A model generated the notes under the pieces. The model did not search any database. It was not told where the DNA came from and saw only the letters and a program-made list of their open reading frames with translations. A program made the position numbers and the translations under genes. Shown here piece by piece: positions 6,433 to 15,310 of a stretch of 64,000 bases of DNA; position 1 is the first letter of the stretch, and every line of letters starts with the position of its first letter. Origin of the DNA: Hyphomonadaceae bacterium (GTDB taxonomy: Bacteria; Pseudomonadota; Alphaproteobacteria; Caulobacterales; Hyphomonadaceae); contig JAIXRO010000102.1 in NCBI GenBank assembly GCA_027485145.1, forward strand, positions 1 to 64,000. The letters run 5' to 3'.

Positions 6433-8988
6433 ATGGCTATGACTTCCCGTAACGATTCCGCGCTGCGCACATTTCTGACGTTATCGACGTCGGTTGCTGC
6501 GCTTCTGGCAACCCCAGCGTTCGCCCAGCAAGCTGAAGAAGCTGCGACAGATGTTGGCGAGATTGTCGTCACAGCTCAGTTCCGCGAACAGAAACTGCAG
6601 GATACACCTCTCGCGATCACGGCAATTGATGCCAAGTTGATTGAATCGCGCAGTGCCAACAACCTTGCTGATGTGACGAAGGCCGCACCGAGTGTCGTGT
6701 TGCGTCCCGCTGCTGTTGCTTTTGGCAACTCCATCTCGGCGAGCATTCGTGGCCTTGGCCAGGGGGACTTCAACCCGGCGCTTGAACCTGGTGTCGGCCT
6801 GTACATTGACGATGTTTATTATCCGCGCCTGACGGGTGCCAACTTCGATCTTCTCGATGTTGAGCGCGTTGAAGTGCTGCGTGGCCCGCAGGGGACGCTG
6901 ACTGGGCGTAACTCTGAAGGTGGCGCCATCAAGTTCATCTCTCGTCCACTGACGGGTGAGGGCGGATATGTGTCGGCGACTTATGGCAGCCGCAACCGAA
7001 TCAACCTGCGTGCGAGTGCCGACTTTAAGCTGACCGACACGCTGCTCGGTCGTCTGTCCGGAACGTTTTCTGATCAGGGCGGATATGTTGATGTCATTGA
7101 TTATGGCTGCGCCGTGCCGACCAGCGGCGTGCCTGCAGTTGCCGGAGCGGCGAACTGCAACCTCTATAAGCAGGGCGATGTCGGTTATAAGGCGCTGAAA
7201 GCGAACTTCCGGTTCAACCCGAATGACGCGCTCGATATCAACGTTGCGGCTGATTACAGCAAGGACAGCCGGAACAACGGTGCTGAAGTCCTTCTGAATG
7301 GCGGCAACGCAAACCCGAACACGTTCACGACCAACGGAACCCCGTTTGACAACCGTTTCCTGTGCGGCCGTTTCTGTAACTACGCATCGCTAACTCAGTC
7401 TGGTGGCGGTTTTGTCGCTGGCCTTATTCCGCCCCTGAACGGTCTGCCGCTCGGAACTGTGACCGGTGACCAGAAGAATGAATATGAAGGGTGGGGCCTG
7501 TCGGGCAACGTCAACTACAAGATCAGTGACGACATTAATGTTCAGTCGATCACAGCCTATCGTGCCTGGAAGAACAGCTTCACAGCCGATGGTGATTTGT
7601 CGCCTGCCCGGACGCAGATCGGCATCAACAAGCTGGATCATTGGTTCTGGAGCCAGGAACTCCGCCTGAACGCGCAGGTTTCTGATCAGCTGCAATTCAC
7701 ACTTGGCGGTTATTATTCCGATGAAAAGACCACGTACTACACGCTGCAGGATATCCGCTATGTCTCGGCTGGTCTGCCGGGTGCCGTTTGTGCGGCAATC
7801 GGTGGCCTGAACACGCCAACCTGCCCGATCTTCCCGCTGCAGTTCATCGGTAACGATCCTGTCCGCACCAAGTCCAAAGCGGTCTTTGGTACCGCAATCT
7901 TTGAAGCGACGGATGCGCTCACCTTCACGGGTGGCTTCCGCTACACGAAGGACTCTAAGGACTACACCTACTTCCGCTACAACCTTGACGGCCGGACGGT
8001 GAACCCGTTCGTCGATGGTGTCGGTGGAGCCTATGGAGCAGGCTATAGCGGTCCGGACACGCTGAACCGCTTTGGTGCACCCGGGACGACAGACATCGTC
8101 ACAGCGCTCACCGGACGGACCGCCAGCTTCCGCGGTAGCCGTTGGGACTATCGTTTGACCGCTGACTACCGCATTTCGCCAGAAGTTCTGGTCTACGCCA
8201 CAACGTCGACCGGTTATAAGGCAGGTGGTGCAAATCCGCGTCCGTTCAACGCTGATCAGGCGCGCTCCTTCGACCCGGAAACGGTGACCACCTACGAATT
8301 GGGCATCAAGACGGATCTGTTTGACCGCAAATTGCGCCTCAATGTGACGGGTTTCTATAACGAGCTGAAAGATGCTCAGCTCACCTTGCTGAGTTGCCCG
8401 CAATTTGGTGGCCCTGGCCCATGCGCTCTGCCGCAGAATGCCGGTGACGCCACGCAAAAGGGTCTCGAATTTGAAGCTTTCTTCAAGCCGACGGCGGGCT
8501 TCACCATCGATGCTTCCGCTTCTTATCTGAAGTACACCTACAAGTGCGTTGACCCACAGGTGGTTGGCTCTGCGCTTCCTGCGGGCATCTGCTCAAGCGA
8601 TCCGACGGTGATCGCGGCTCTGAACGATCCTGCTCAGGGTTGGCAGTGGAACGTCGGCGCGCAGTATGAAGCCGATCTCGGAGATACTGGAACGTTGACA
8701 CCTCGTATCGACGTCAATCGCCAGAACCGTCTACCCGGCAACGTGTTGCGTCCAACCCCGGGAAGCGCATCGGATGTCTTCGGTCAGGTGCCTGGCTACA
8801 CGATCGCCAATGCCCGTCTGACATGGAAGAATGCGGCAAGCGATCTGAACGTGTCGTTGGAAGTCACCAACCTGTTCGACAAGTACTACTTCCCGTCGAA
8901 GTTCGACCTTTCCACGCTGGCTGGCAGCGTGTTGGGTAACCCAGGTCGTCCGCGTGAATGGGCGGTCACGCTCAAGAAGAACTTCTGA
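6433..8988 (+). CDS. TonB-dependent outer-membrane receptor
   Basis: An 851-residue receptor. The signal peptide ends ATPAFAQQ, followed by a TonB box region (GEIVVTAQFREQKLQDTPLAI), the plug domain (VEVLRGPQGTLTGRNSEGG near residues 155-175) and a long beta-barrel ending in aromatic VTLKKNF. Sphingomonads use such receptors to take up aromatic acids and dimers as well as siderophores; context favours an aromatic substrate. ATG 6433 follows an AGGAGAGG Shine-Dalgarno; the longer frame lacks a signal-like start. It stands alone with its own terminator and is divergent from a MarR gene. Confidence 0.95.
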   Translation: MAMTSRNDSALRTFLTLSTSVAALLATPAFAQQAEEAATDVGEIVVTAQFREQKLQDTPLAITAIDAKLIESRSANNLADVTKAAPSVVLRPAAVAFGNSISASIRGLGQGDFNPALEPGVGLYIDDVYYPRLTGANFDLLDVERVEVLRGPQGTLTGRNSEGGAIKFISRPLTGEGGYVSATYGSRNRINLRASADFKLTDTLLGRLSGTFSDQGGYVDVIDYGCAVPTSGVPAVAGAANCNLYKQGDVGYKALKANFRFNPNDALDINVAADYSKDSRNNGAEVLLNGGNANPNTFTTNGTPFDNRFLCGRFCNYASLTQSGGGFVAGLIPPLNGLPLGTVTGDQKNEYEGWGLSGNVNYKISDDINVQSITAYRAWKNSFTADGDLSPARTQIGINKLDHWFWSQELRLNAQVSDQLQFTLGGYYSDEKTTYYTLQDIRYVSAGLPGAVCAAIGGLNTPTCPIFPLQFIGNDPVRTKSKAVFGTAIFEATDALTFTGGFRYTKDSKDYTYFRYNLDGRTVNPFVDGVGGAYGAGYSGPDTLNRFGAPGTTDIVTALTGRTASFRGSRWDYRLTADYRISPEVLVYATTSTGYKAGGANPRPFNADQARSFDPETVTTYELGIKTDLFDRKLRLNVTGFYNELKDAQLTLLSCPQFGGPGPCALPQNAGDATQKGLEFEAFFKPTAGFTIDASASYLKYTYKCVDPQVVGSALPAGICSSDPTVIAALNDPAQGWQWNVGAQYEADLGDTGTLTPRIDVNRQNRLPGNVLRPTPGSASDVFGQVPGYTIANARLTWKNAASDLNVSLEVTNLFDKYYFPSKFDLSTLAGSVLGNPGRPREWAVTLKKNF

Positions 8989-9016
8989 GCTTCTAGGCGA
9001 CCAGAAATTGGAAATG

Positions 9017-9046
9017 GGGGGTGGTCGAAAGACTGCCCCCTTTTTT
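9017..9046 (+). terminator. rho-independent terminator after TonB receptor
   Basis: GGGGGTGGTC and GACTGCCCCC form a 10-pair stem with two G-U wobbles around a GAAA tetraloop, followed at once by six T. It separates the receptor from the flavoprotein operon. Confidence 0.9.
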
Positions 9047-9102
9047 CTTTTCCAGCCTCTGATAGCCTTGACCGAAGGGGTCTGACCCGTCAGAAGCATA
9101 AC

Positions 9103-9114
9103 TAACAATTGTTA
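9103..9114. promoter_or_regulatory. TAACAATTGTTA palindrome before flavoprotein operon
   Basis: Perfect copy of the 12-mer at 1000-1011, preceded by AC as at 6373. It lies 21 bases upstream of the TTG start of the VAO-type flavoprotein, a position that would block transcription or initiation if bound. Confidence 0.6.
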
Positions 9115-9135
9115 TAAAATGAGAGGAGCCCGGCG

Positions 9136-10713
9136 TTGAAACTCACGCTACCCCCACGCGTATCGCCGATGCAGTTTGATGCCGCGCTAAAGGCGTTTGC
9201 AAGCGTTGTCGGCAAGGGATGGGTTCTTTCCTCAGACGAAGACCGCGACGCCTATGCAGACATCTATGCGCCCGGCCCGGAAACATTGTGGCCAGCTTCC
9301 GCTGCCGTCGCGCCGGGGTCAGCCGAAGAGGTGCAGGCCATCGTCCGGCTCGCCAACCAGTTTAAGACACCGCTTTGGCCCGTCAGCCGCGGCAAAAACT
9401 TGGGCTATGGGCAAGCTGCCCCCCGCATGGCGGGCTCAATTGTGCTCGATCTCGGGCGCATGAACAAGGTTCTCGAGGTTGATCCGGAGCTTGGCTATTG
9501 TGTGATTGAGCCCGGCGTCGGTTTCTTTGATCTTTATGAGCATTTGGCCCGTGAAAAGGCGCCCTTGTGGATGTCGGTTCCGGGCAATGGCTGGGGCTCT
9601 GTTCTCGGCAATGCGCTCGACCACGGTATTGGCTACACGCCTTATGGCCTGCATGCGCGCAACCTGTGCGGGCTTGAGGTGGTCATGCCTGATGGCGACA
9701 TGATGCGCACCGGCATGGCAGGAATGGCGAACAACAAGGCGTCACACCTTTTCCCGATGAGCTACGGCCCGGATTGGACGCACATGTTTACCCAGTCCAA
9801 CATGGGCGTCGTGACGAAGGCCGGCGTGTTCTTGCAGCCAGAGCCGGAAACCTCGCTCGAACTCTCTTTCGACATTCCCAATGAAGAGGATATCGGCTGG
9901 GTCATGGACATCATCGCGCCGATGAAGATCGCGGGCTTGATCGACCAAAACGTGTTTATTCCCTCGTGGCTCGGCAAGATCGTACTGCTCGGGCAGCGCA
10001 AGGATTTCTGGGATAAGCCGTCCGCCATTCCAGACTGGCGGGTGAAGGAGCTCCTTAAGGAGCACAAGCTAGGTTATTGGAAGGTCCAAATCCGGCTTTA
10101 CGGCGATGAAAACGTCAACAAGGCCAAGGCCGAAGTCGTGAAGGCTGCCTTCAAAAAGCATCTCGATACGCCCCCACAGGAAGTTTGGTGGCGGCAGGGC
10201 GAAGAACGCAACATTTATGATCTGACGGTCGGCGTTCCGACTGCGGTGCCATTGCAGATGGGGGATTGGGTTGGAGGGCGCAGCGCACACCTTGGCTTCT
10301 CACCGGTTGTTCCGGCAAATTCGAAGCATGTGATGGATCAGCTGAAGCGCAGCCGCAAAATCATCGCCGACCATGATGTTGATTTTTATGCCAGCTTCAC
10401 GATCGGCGGAAGATTTGCGAACAACATCAACATGTTGATGTATGATCGTGACAAGCCGGAGCAGGTTGAAAGCATGAAGAAACTGTTCAGTGCGCTCGTC
10501 ACAGAAAGCGCCAAAGCGGGTTATGCGGAATATCGCACGCACCTCGGTTGGATGGACGCGGTGGCCGACACGTTTGATTTCAACAATCACGCGCAGCGCC
10601 GCATGAATGAAAAGGTAAAGGACGCGCTCGACCCCAATGGCATCATTGCGCCGGGTAAACAGGGCGTTTGGCCCAGCGTCTACCGGGATCAGTCAAAGGA
10701 GGGCCGGGCATGA
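9136..10713 (+). CDS. VAO-family FAD-dependent oxidoreductase (flavoprotein of a flavocytochrome)
   Basis: A 525-residue FAD_binding_4 protein of the vanillyl-alcohol oxidase / 4-cresol dehydrogenase / eugenol hydroxylase family, which oxidise the benzylic carbon of 4-alkylphenols. Seen: FAD domain (PVSRGKNLGYGQAAP, VIEPGVGFFDLYEHL, GNALDHGIGYTPYG), cap domain, and AHLGFSPVVP where VAO has its FAD-linked histidine (recollected). It starts at TTG with GAGGAG seven bases upstream. The ATGA overlap with a lipoprotein cytochrome c suggests electrons pass to the cytochrome, as in p-cresol methylhydroxylase. No signal peptide is visible on this subunit. Confidence 0.88.
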   Translation: MKLTLPPRVSPMQFDAALKAFASVVGKGWVLSSDEDRDAYADIYAPGPETLWPASAAVAPGSAEEVQAIVRLANQFKTPLWPVSRGKNLGYGQAAPRMAGSIVLDLGRMNKVLEVDPELGYCVIEPGVGFFDLYEHLAREKAPLWMSVPGNGWGSVLGNALDHGIGYTPYGLHARNLCGLEVVMPDGDMMRTGMAGMANNKASHLFPMSYGPDWTHMFTQSNMGVVTKAGVFLQPEPETSLELSFDIPNEEDIGWVMDIIAPMKIAGLIDQNVFIPSWLGKIVLLGQRKDFWDKPSAIPDWRVKELLKEHKLGYWKVQIRLYGDENVNKAKAEVVKAAFKKHLDTPPQEVWWRQGEERNIYDLTVGVPTAVPLQMGDWVGGRSAHLGFSPVVPANSKHVMDQLKRSRKIIADHDVDFYASFTIGGRFANNINMLMYDRDKPEQVESMKKLFSALVTESAKAGYAEYRTHLGWMDAVADTFDFNNHAQRRMNEKVKDALDPNGIIAPGKQGVWPSVYRDQSKEGRA

Positions 10714-11129
10714 AGCGCTTCGTTCTTTTGGGCGCGCTGCTCCTCGCCGCCTGTAACAAGACATCCGCTCCGGCACCTGAGGCTGCGAAGGGCGGTCCAC
10801 CGCCATTGCCGCCCTATCAGATGCGTGCCGAGGCGCCGACGGGAGACAGGCTGGCAGCCGGCGGAGATGGAGAGAAGCTCTATTCCAATCACTGCGGCTA
10901 TTGCCATTTGCCCGCCGGCATGGGGACAAACCTGCTCACCAAACAGCGTATGATGATGGGAGAGCCCCCGGAAAATGGGCTGTTGACCAATCGCAAAGAC
11001 CTGACGGCGGATTACATCAAGTCCGTGGTGCGCATGGGGAAGGTGGCCATGCCGCGCCAGACCCGCGTCGACATTACCGATGCGGAACTGGATGCCGTCG
11101 CCGCCTATCTTGCAAAGGCTGACAAATGA
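10710..11129 (+). CDS. lipoprotein c-type cytochrome
   Basis: A 139-residue class I cytochrome c. A lipoprotein signal ends at LLAAC15, a proline-rich linker follows, and haem binding is C62-G-Y-C65-H66; a Met in VAMPRQ is the probable distal ligand. It should sit lipid-anchored in the periplasm. It overlaps the upstream flavoprotein by four bases (ATGA), and the pair resembles PchF/PchC or eugenol hydroxylase. The next gene also starts inside its stop codon, so all three are one coupled unit. Confidence 0.9.
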   Translation: MKRFVLLGALLLAACNKTSAPAPEAAKGGPPPLPPYQMRAEAPTGDRLAAGGDGEKLYSNHCGYCHLPAGMGTNLLTKQRMMMGEPPENGLLTNRKDLTADYIKSVVRMGKVAMPRQTRVDITDAELDAVAAYLAKADK

Positions 11130-11476
11130 ACCTCAATCGCCGAACTTTGATCAAGACGGGCGTGATCACTGCGGCCTCGGCTGCAACGTTGACGTCCGCT
11201 GCCGCGCAGGGGCCTGCGCTCGTCGTGTTTGACAGTCGTCTGCCAGAGAGCGTCGCCTTTGCGCAGGGCTTGAGTGGCGCCAAACTCGATGTGGCACATG
11301 AAGACCGGACCTTTTGGGCGACGCTGCGCGCTGGGGCACCAAAGGGCCGTGTCGTCGGTTTGACCCGCTGGAGCGACCTCGTCGTCGTCCGCGGCGAACT
11401 GGAAGCCCAGGGCAAGCGCCTTAAGGCCGAACGTCAGAGAGATCCACACGCGCCCTTCCATTGGGAAATGGCCTGA
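11126..11476 (+). CDS. Tat-exported hypothetical protein
   Basis: A 116-residue protein with a twin-arginine signal (NRRTLIKTGVITAASAATL, cleavage after AAA near residue 27). The mature part, about 90 residues, has no motif I recognise. It overlaps the cytochrome c stop (ATGA). Export by Tat and coupling to a flavoprotein/cytochrome pair suggest an accessory role in assembling or docking the periplasmic flavocytochrome, but this is inference. Confidence 0.7.
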   Translation: MNLNRRTLIKTGVITAASAATLTSAAAQGPALVVFDSRLPESVAFAQGLSGAKLDVAHEDRTFWATLRAGAPKGRVVGLTRWSDLVVVRGELEAQGKRLKAERQRDPHAPFHWEMA

Positions 11477-11498
11477 CCACTTTCAAAGGTATGTCCAC

Positions 11499-12311
11499 AT
11501 GGCAGAAGTGACCCTTTATCATTGGGAACCGAATGCAAATTCGGGCAAGCCCATGCTTGCGTTGATGGAAAAGGGCGTCGCCTTCGATAGCCACTACATC
11601 GACATGCTGAATTTCGATCAGCACAAGCCCGAATATCTTGCAATCAACCCTCAAGGGACGATCCCGGCAATGACCCATGGGAGCCTTGTTCTCGTCGAGA
11701 GCACGGCGATAATGGAATATGTGAACGACGCGTTTGACGGCCCAAATTTGATGCCGGAAAGTGTGCGTGATCGTCTGCGCATCCGCTGGTGGATGAAGTT
11801 CATGGACCAGTGGCTGGCGCCCAGCTTTTCGATGTTCGGTTGGAAGTTTTTCGTCGGCCCCAACGCCCTGAAGGCGCACGGGCAGGAAAAGATTGAGGAA
11901 CAGATCAGCCGCATTCCGCTGCCCGAACGCCAAACGGCCTGGCGCAAGGCAGTGTTCGGCTTGTTCAGCGAAGCGGAAATGGCGGAAAGCGGACGCCGTA
12001 TTTCGGTCGGCATTCGGATGCTTGAGGAAGAACTCGGCAAGCGGGAATGGCTCGCGAGCGACACGTACAGCTTGGCTGATGTGAATGGCTTCAACCTCGC
12101 ATACGCCATGCCGTTGTCGCAGCCCCATCTCGCCAATGATGATCTCACGCCCAATATCATGCGGTGGCTGCGGGCAATTTATCGCCGCCCGGCAACGCGT
12201 GAGTGTTGGAAACTGGGTCGCACACCGATGGCAAGCCGCGTTGAAATTCTGGAGCAGGATTACATTCCGCCCCGGGATGAGTCCGAAGGCATTTCGAGCG
12301 GAGTGCGTTGA
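11499..12311 (+). CDS. glutathione S-transferase, LigF/beta-etherase-like
   Basis: A 270-residue two-domain GST. The thioredoxin-like N-domain has YHWEPNANSGKPMLALMEKG, the cis-proline NPQGTIPAM and the glutathione-binding ESTAIMEY; the helical C-domain has the SLADVNGF capping motif. The ANS-x-KP and FDQHKPEYLAINPQG segments recall LigF, which cleaves beta-aryl ethers with glutathione. The substrate may instead be another activated aryl ether or quinone. It is followed one base after its stop by another GST-like gene, in an operon with a benzylic oxidase. Confidence 0.87.
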   Translation: MAEVTLYHWEPNANSGKPMLALMEKGVAFDSHYIDMLNFDQHKPEYLAINPQGTIPAMTHGSLVLVESTAIMEYVNDAFDGPNLMPESVRDRLRIRWWMKFMDQWLAPSFSMFGWKFFVGPNALKAHGQEKIEEQISRIPLPERQTAWRKAVFGLFSEAEMAESGRRISVGIRMLEEELGKREWLASDTYSLADVNGFNLAYAMPLSQPHLANDDLTPNIMRWLRAIYRRPATRECWKLGRTPMASRVEILEQDYIPPRDESEGISSGVR

Positions 12312-12312
12312 G

Positions 12313-13089
12313 ATGAGCACCATTCTTTATCATGGCGAACCCGCAGGTCCGTCGCTGACTGTCCTCGCCGCGCTTGCTGAAAGCGGTGTCGAGGTCGAAT
12401 GTCGGCCGATCAATCTGCTTGCCGGAGAACGCCACACGCTGCCTGACATCACAGACAGTGTCGCGCTCGACATGGGCGTGGAGGGTGAAGGCCCTGTGCT
12501 TGTCGTCGATGGCGAGGCAATGACCGAGTCTGTTTTCATCGCGCAATATTTTGATGAACTGGGGCAGGGGACCCTGCAACCCAAAGACGCGTATAAGCAT
12601 TGGGAAATGCTGATGTGGTGCCGCAGGGTGACGGAGCGCGGTGCGCCTGCTGCGGCGTTTCTGAATTGCCAAAGCTATGCGCGTCCAAGCCTTGCCGCGA
12701 TGGACGATGCGGGTTTTGCTTCCCTCACTTCCGCGATCAAGAGTGACGATTTGCGCACGCGGTGGGCAGACGTCCGCCAAGGCAATTTCCCTGACGAACA
12801 AGTCGCAGACAGCCGTTCAAAAGTTATGGCTCTTGCGGAAATGACGGACACAGCCTTGGCGGATGGGCGAGATTGGCTGATGGGCGATTTCTCTATCGCT
12901 GATCTGGTCACTTACCCGTGGCTGTGTTCAGAACTCGTGCCGGAAGCGTTCACCGGGAAACTGGCGTTACAAGGCTGGATGGCCCGCATGGCAGCTAGAC
13001 CGGGAATGACAGCGGCGCTAAAACGAGCGACTGAATCGAACCCGGAGGAGTGCTGGGCGCCGGGGCCAGAAATCAATCGCTGGGGTTAA
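12313..13089 (+). CDS. glutathione S-transferase-like protein, divergent
   Basis: A 258-residue protein with a GST-like N-domain (LYHGEPAGPSLTVLAALAESG, then VLVVDGEAMTESVFIAQYFDE with the glutathione-binding ES pair) and an all-helical C-domain ending in MGDFSIADLVTYPW. The usual N-P-x-G-x-V-P cis-proline stretch is replaced by a longer acidic segment, so it is more divergent than its neighbour. ATG 12313 lies one base after the upstream stop; the longer frame is a shadow. The two may form a heterodimer like some etherase pairs, or this may be a different GST class. Confidence 0.75.
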   Translation: MSTILYHGEPAGPSLTVLAALAESGVEVECRPINLLAGERHTLPDITDSVALDMGVEGEGPVLVVDGEAMTESVFIAQYFDELGQGTLQPKDAYKHWEMLMWCRRVTERGAPAAAFLNCQSYARPSLAAMDDAGFASLTSAIKSDDLRTRWADVRQGNFPDEQVADSRSKVMALAEMTDTALADGRDWLMGDFSIADLVTYPWLCSELVPEAFTGKLALQGWMARMAARPGMTAALKRATESNPEECWAPGPEINRWG

Positions 13090-13113
13090 GCGGAACGTAT
13101 CAGGAGGGCGTGG

Positions 13114-15219
13114 ATGAAAAAGAAGTTCATTTGTGCTGTTGTCATTGGTGCTTTGGTTGTCGGGTGCAAGCCTGCGATGGACCTCGACAAGCCGGGGGCC
13201 GTCAACGCTGAAAAGTTGGTCAGCGCAGCGTCGAACGACGCGGAATGGTTGTCCTATGGCCGCACCTATGACGAACAACGCTTCAGCCCTTTGAATGCCA
13301 TCAATGCTGAAAACGTCTCCGGCCTGAACCTCGCCTGGTTTGCCGACTTGGATACGTCGCGCGGGCAGGAAGCCACGCCGCTGGTCATCGATGGCAACAT
13401 CTACATCTCGACGGCCTGGTCGAAGGTAAAAGCCTATGACGCCGTTTCAGGCAAGCTGCTTTGGGAGTACGATCCCAAGGTTCCCGGCGAAACAGCGGTC
13501 AAGGCGTGCTGCGATGTCGTGAACCGCGGTGTCGCTGCTTGGGGTGATCGGCTCTATCTGGGGACGCTGGATGGTCGCCTCGTCGCACTCGACCGGGCGA
13601 CAGGCAAGGAAATCTGGTCCAAGGTCACCGTCGATCAGTCGAAGCCGTATACCATTACGGGCGCTCCGCGTGTCGTTGATGGCAAAGTCATCATCGGCAA
13701 TGGCGGCGCGGAAATGGGCGTGCGTGGCTATGTAACGGCCTATGACGCGGCCTCAGGCGATGAGGTCTGGCGTTTCTACACGGTTCCCGGAAAGCCCGGT
13801 GAAAATGAAGATCAGCCGCACCTGAAAAAGGCCGAAGCCACCTGGAAAGGTGAGTATTGGAAGATCGGCGGTGGCGGCACCGTGTGGGATGCGATGGCCT
13901 ATGATCCTGATCTGGGGCTTCTGTACATCGGCGTCGGCAATGGGTCGCCCTGGAATCAGGCCTATCGCTCTCCGGGTGGTGGCGACAATCTGTACCTGTC
14001 GTCGATCGTTGCGATCGATGTGAAGACGGGCGAGTATCGCTGGCATTTCCAGGAAACGCCGGGCGAAACTTGGGACTTCACGGCGACGCAGCACATCATG
14101 TTGGCGGATCTGGAAATTGGCGGAAAAACGCGCAAAGTTCTGATGCATGCGCCGAAGAACGGCTATTTCTACGTTATCGACCGCACCAACGGCGCGTTCA
14201 TCTCTGGCAAAAACTATGTGCCGGTGAACTGGGCGAAGGGCCTTGATCCGAAAACAGGCCGTCCCATCGAGAACCCGGAAGCGCGGTACGACAAGACGGG
14301 CAAGCCGTTCATCGGGATGCCGGGTGCAGTTGGCGCGCACAGCTGGCATCCCATGGCGTTTGATCCCAAGCAGAAGTTGGTGTTCATCCCCGCGCAGATT
14401 GCAGCTTTCCCTTATTTTCCGGAAAAAGACTGGAAGCCGAAGGCGCAGGGTTTCAACATCGGGCTTGATCAAGGCGCAGGCGCCATGCCTGCCATCAAGG
14501 CGGCGCGCGATGCTGCCAAGGCCGCGACCAAGGGTGCGCTCATCGCTTGGGATCCGATCACGCAGACGGAACGCTGGCGGGTTCCCTATAACGGACCCTG
14601 GAATGGCGGCGTGTTGGCAACGGGCGGCAATCTTGTGTTCCAAGGGAATGCGACTGGCAGTTTTGCCGCCTATGCGTCGGACAGTGGTAAACAGCTCTGG
14701 TCCTTCCCTGCGCAGACGGGCGTCGTCGCGGCGCCCATCACGTACAAGATCGGCAACGATCAGTATGTCGCTGTGCTTGCGGGGTGGGGTGGCATTTGGG
14801 CACTCGCGCCGGGTGTGCTTTCGGACGTGTCTGGGCCAGTGCGCAACATTAGTCGTTTGCTCGTCTTCAAACTGGGAGGAAAAGCAAAGCTGCCGGCCCC
14901 ACCTCCGCTCAACAAGATGCCGCTTGATCCGCCGCCGCAGACGGCCAAGGCTGATGTGATTGCCCGTGGCGGTTATCTCTACGGTAGATATTGTGGCGCT
15001 TGTCACGGTGATGCGGCCATTGGCGGGGCGATCATTCCTGACCTTCGGCATAGTGGCATGTTGGCGTCTGCTGACGGGTGGCAGAAGATTGTGCACGATG
15101 GAGCATTGAAGGCCAACGGCATGGTCGGATGGAGCAATGTGATGTCGGCAAGTGAGATCGATGCAATCCGTCACTATGTCATAAAGCGTGCGCATGAGGA
15201 TAAGGACTTGGAAGAGTGA
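13114..15219 (+). CDS. PQQ-dependent quinohaemoprotein alcohol dehydrogenase, lipoprotein
   Basis: A 701-residue quinoprotein dehydrogenase with a C-terminal cytochrome c domain (type II). A lipoprotein signal ends LVVGC18; beta-propeller W-motifs follow with the vicinal Cys132-Cys133 that stacks on PQQ, and haem site C627-x2-C-H631 (YCGACHGDA). It oxidises alcohols in the periplasm and passes electrons to its own haem. Position between GSTs and an aldehyde dehydrogenase suits oxidation of a lignin side-chain alcohol, then the aldehyde. PQQ biosynthesis genes are not in the window. Confidence 0.92.
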   Translation: MKKKFICAVVIGALVVGCKPAMDLDKPGAVNAEKLVSAASNDAEWLSYGRTYDEQRFSPLNAINAENVSGLNLAWFADLDTSRGQEATPLVIDGNIYISTAWSKVKAYDAVSGKLLWEYDPKVPGETAVKACCDVVNRGVAAWGDRLYLGTLDGRLVALDRATGKEIWSKVTVDQSKPYTITGAPRVVDGKVIIGNGGAEMGVRGYVTAYDAASGDEVWRFYTVPGKPGENEDQPHLKKAEATWKGEYWKIGGGGTVWDAMAYDPDLGLLYIGVGNGSPWNQAYRSPGGGDNLYLSSIVAIDVKTGEYRWHFQETPGETWDFTATQHIMLADLEIGGKTRKVLMHAPKNGYFYVIDRTNGAFISGKNYVPVNWAKGLDPKTGRPIENPEARYDKTGKPFIGMPGAVGAHSWHPMAFDPKQKLVFIPAQIAAFPYFPEKDWKPKAQGFNIGLDQGAGAMPAIKAARDAAKAATKGALIAWDPITQTERWRVPYNGPWNGGVLATGGNLVFQGNATGSFAAYASDSGKQLWSFPAQTGVVAAPITYKIGNDQYVAVLAGWGGIWALAPGVLSDVSGPVRNISRLLVFKLGGKAKLPAPPPLNKMPLDPPPQTAKADVIARGGYLYGRYCGACHGDAAIGGAIIPDLRHSGMLASADGWQKIVHDGALKANGMVGWSNVMSASEIDAIRHYVIKRAHEDKDLEE

Positions 15220-15230
15220 TTGTTTCTTTT

Positions 15231-15259
15231 TAGTATGCAACACACACTAACTGACGTAA
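15231..15259. promoter_or_regulatory. composite regulatory region before aldehyde dehydrogenase
   Basis: TTGCATACTA on the - strand (15240..15231) resembles the TTGCATACAAA motif, and TAACTGACGTAA at 15248-15259 resembles a weak TAAC-N4-GTTA site. The two stand in the same order as upstream of the TonB receptor at 6361-6386. Operator role inferred from recurrence. Confidence 0.35.
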
Positions 15260-15310
15260 GTTTGGATTCATGAAGGGCCTCTGACGGCTCGCAGGACGAG
15301 GAGAGTTTCG

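Noticed and set aside
7390-8457. 355-codon open frame antisense to the TonB receptor
   Set aside because: Lies wholly inside a clear receptor gene; composition is low in hydrophobic order and rich in Arg/Val as expected for a complementary-frame shadow.
13753-15243. 496-codon antisense frame over the quinohaemoprotein gene
   Set aside because: Shadow of a gene with complete PQQ and haem motifs; no family features of its own.
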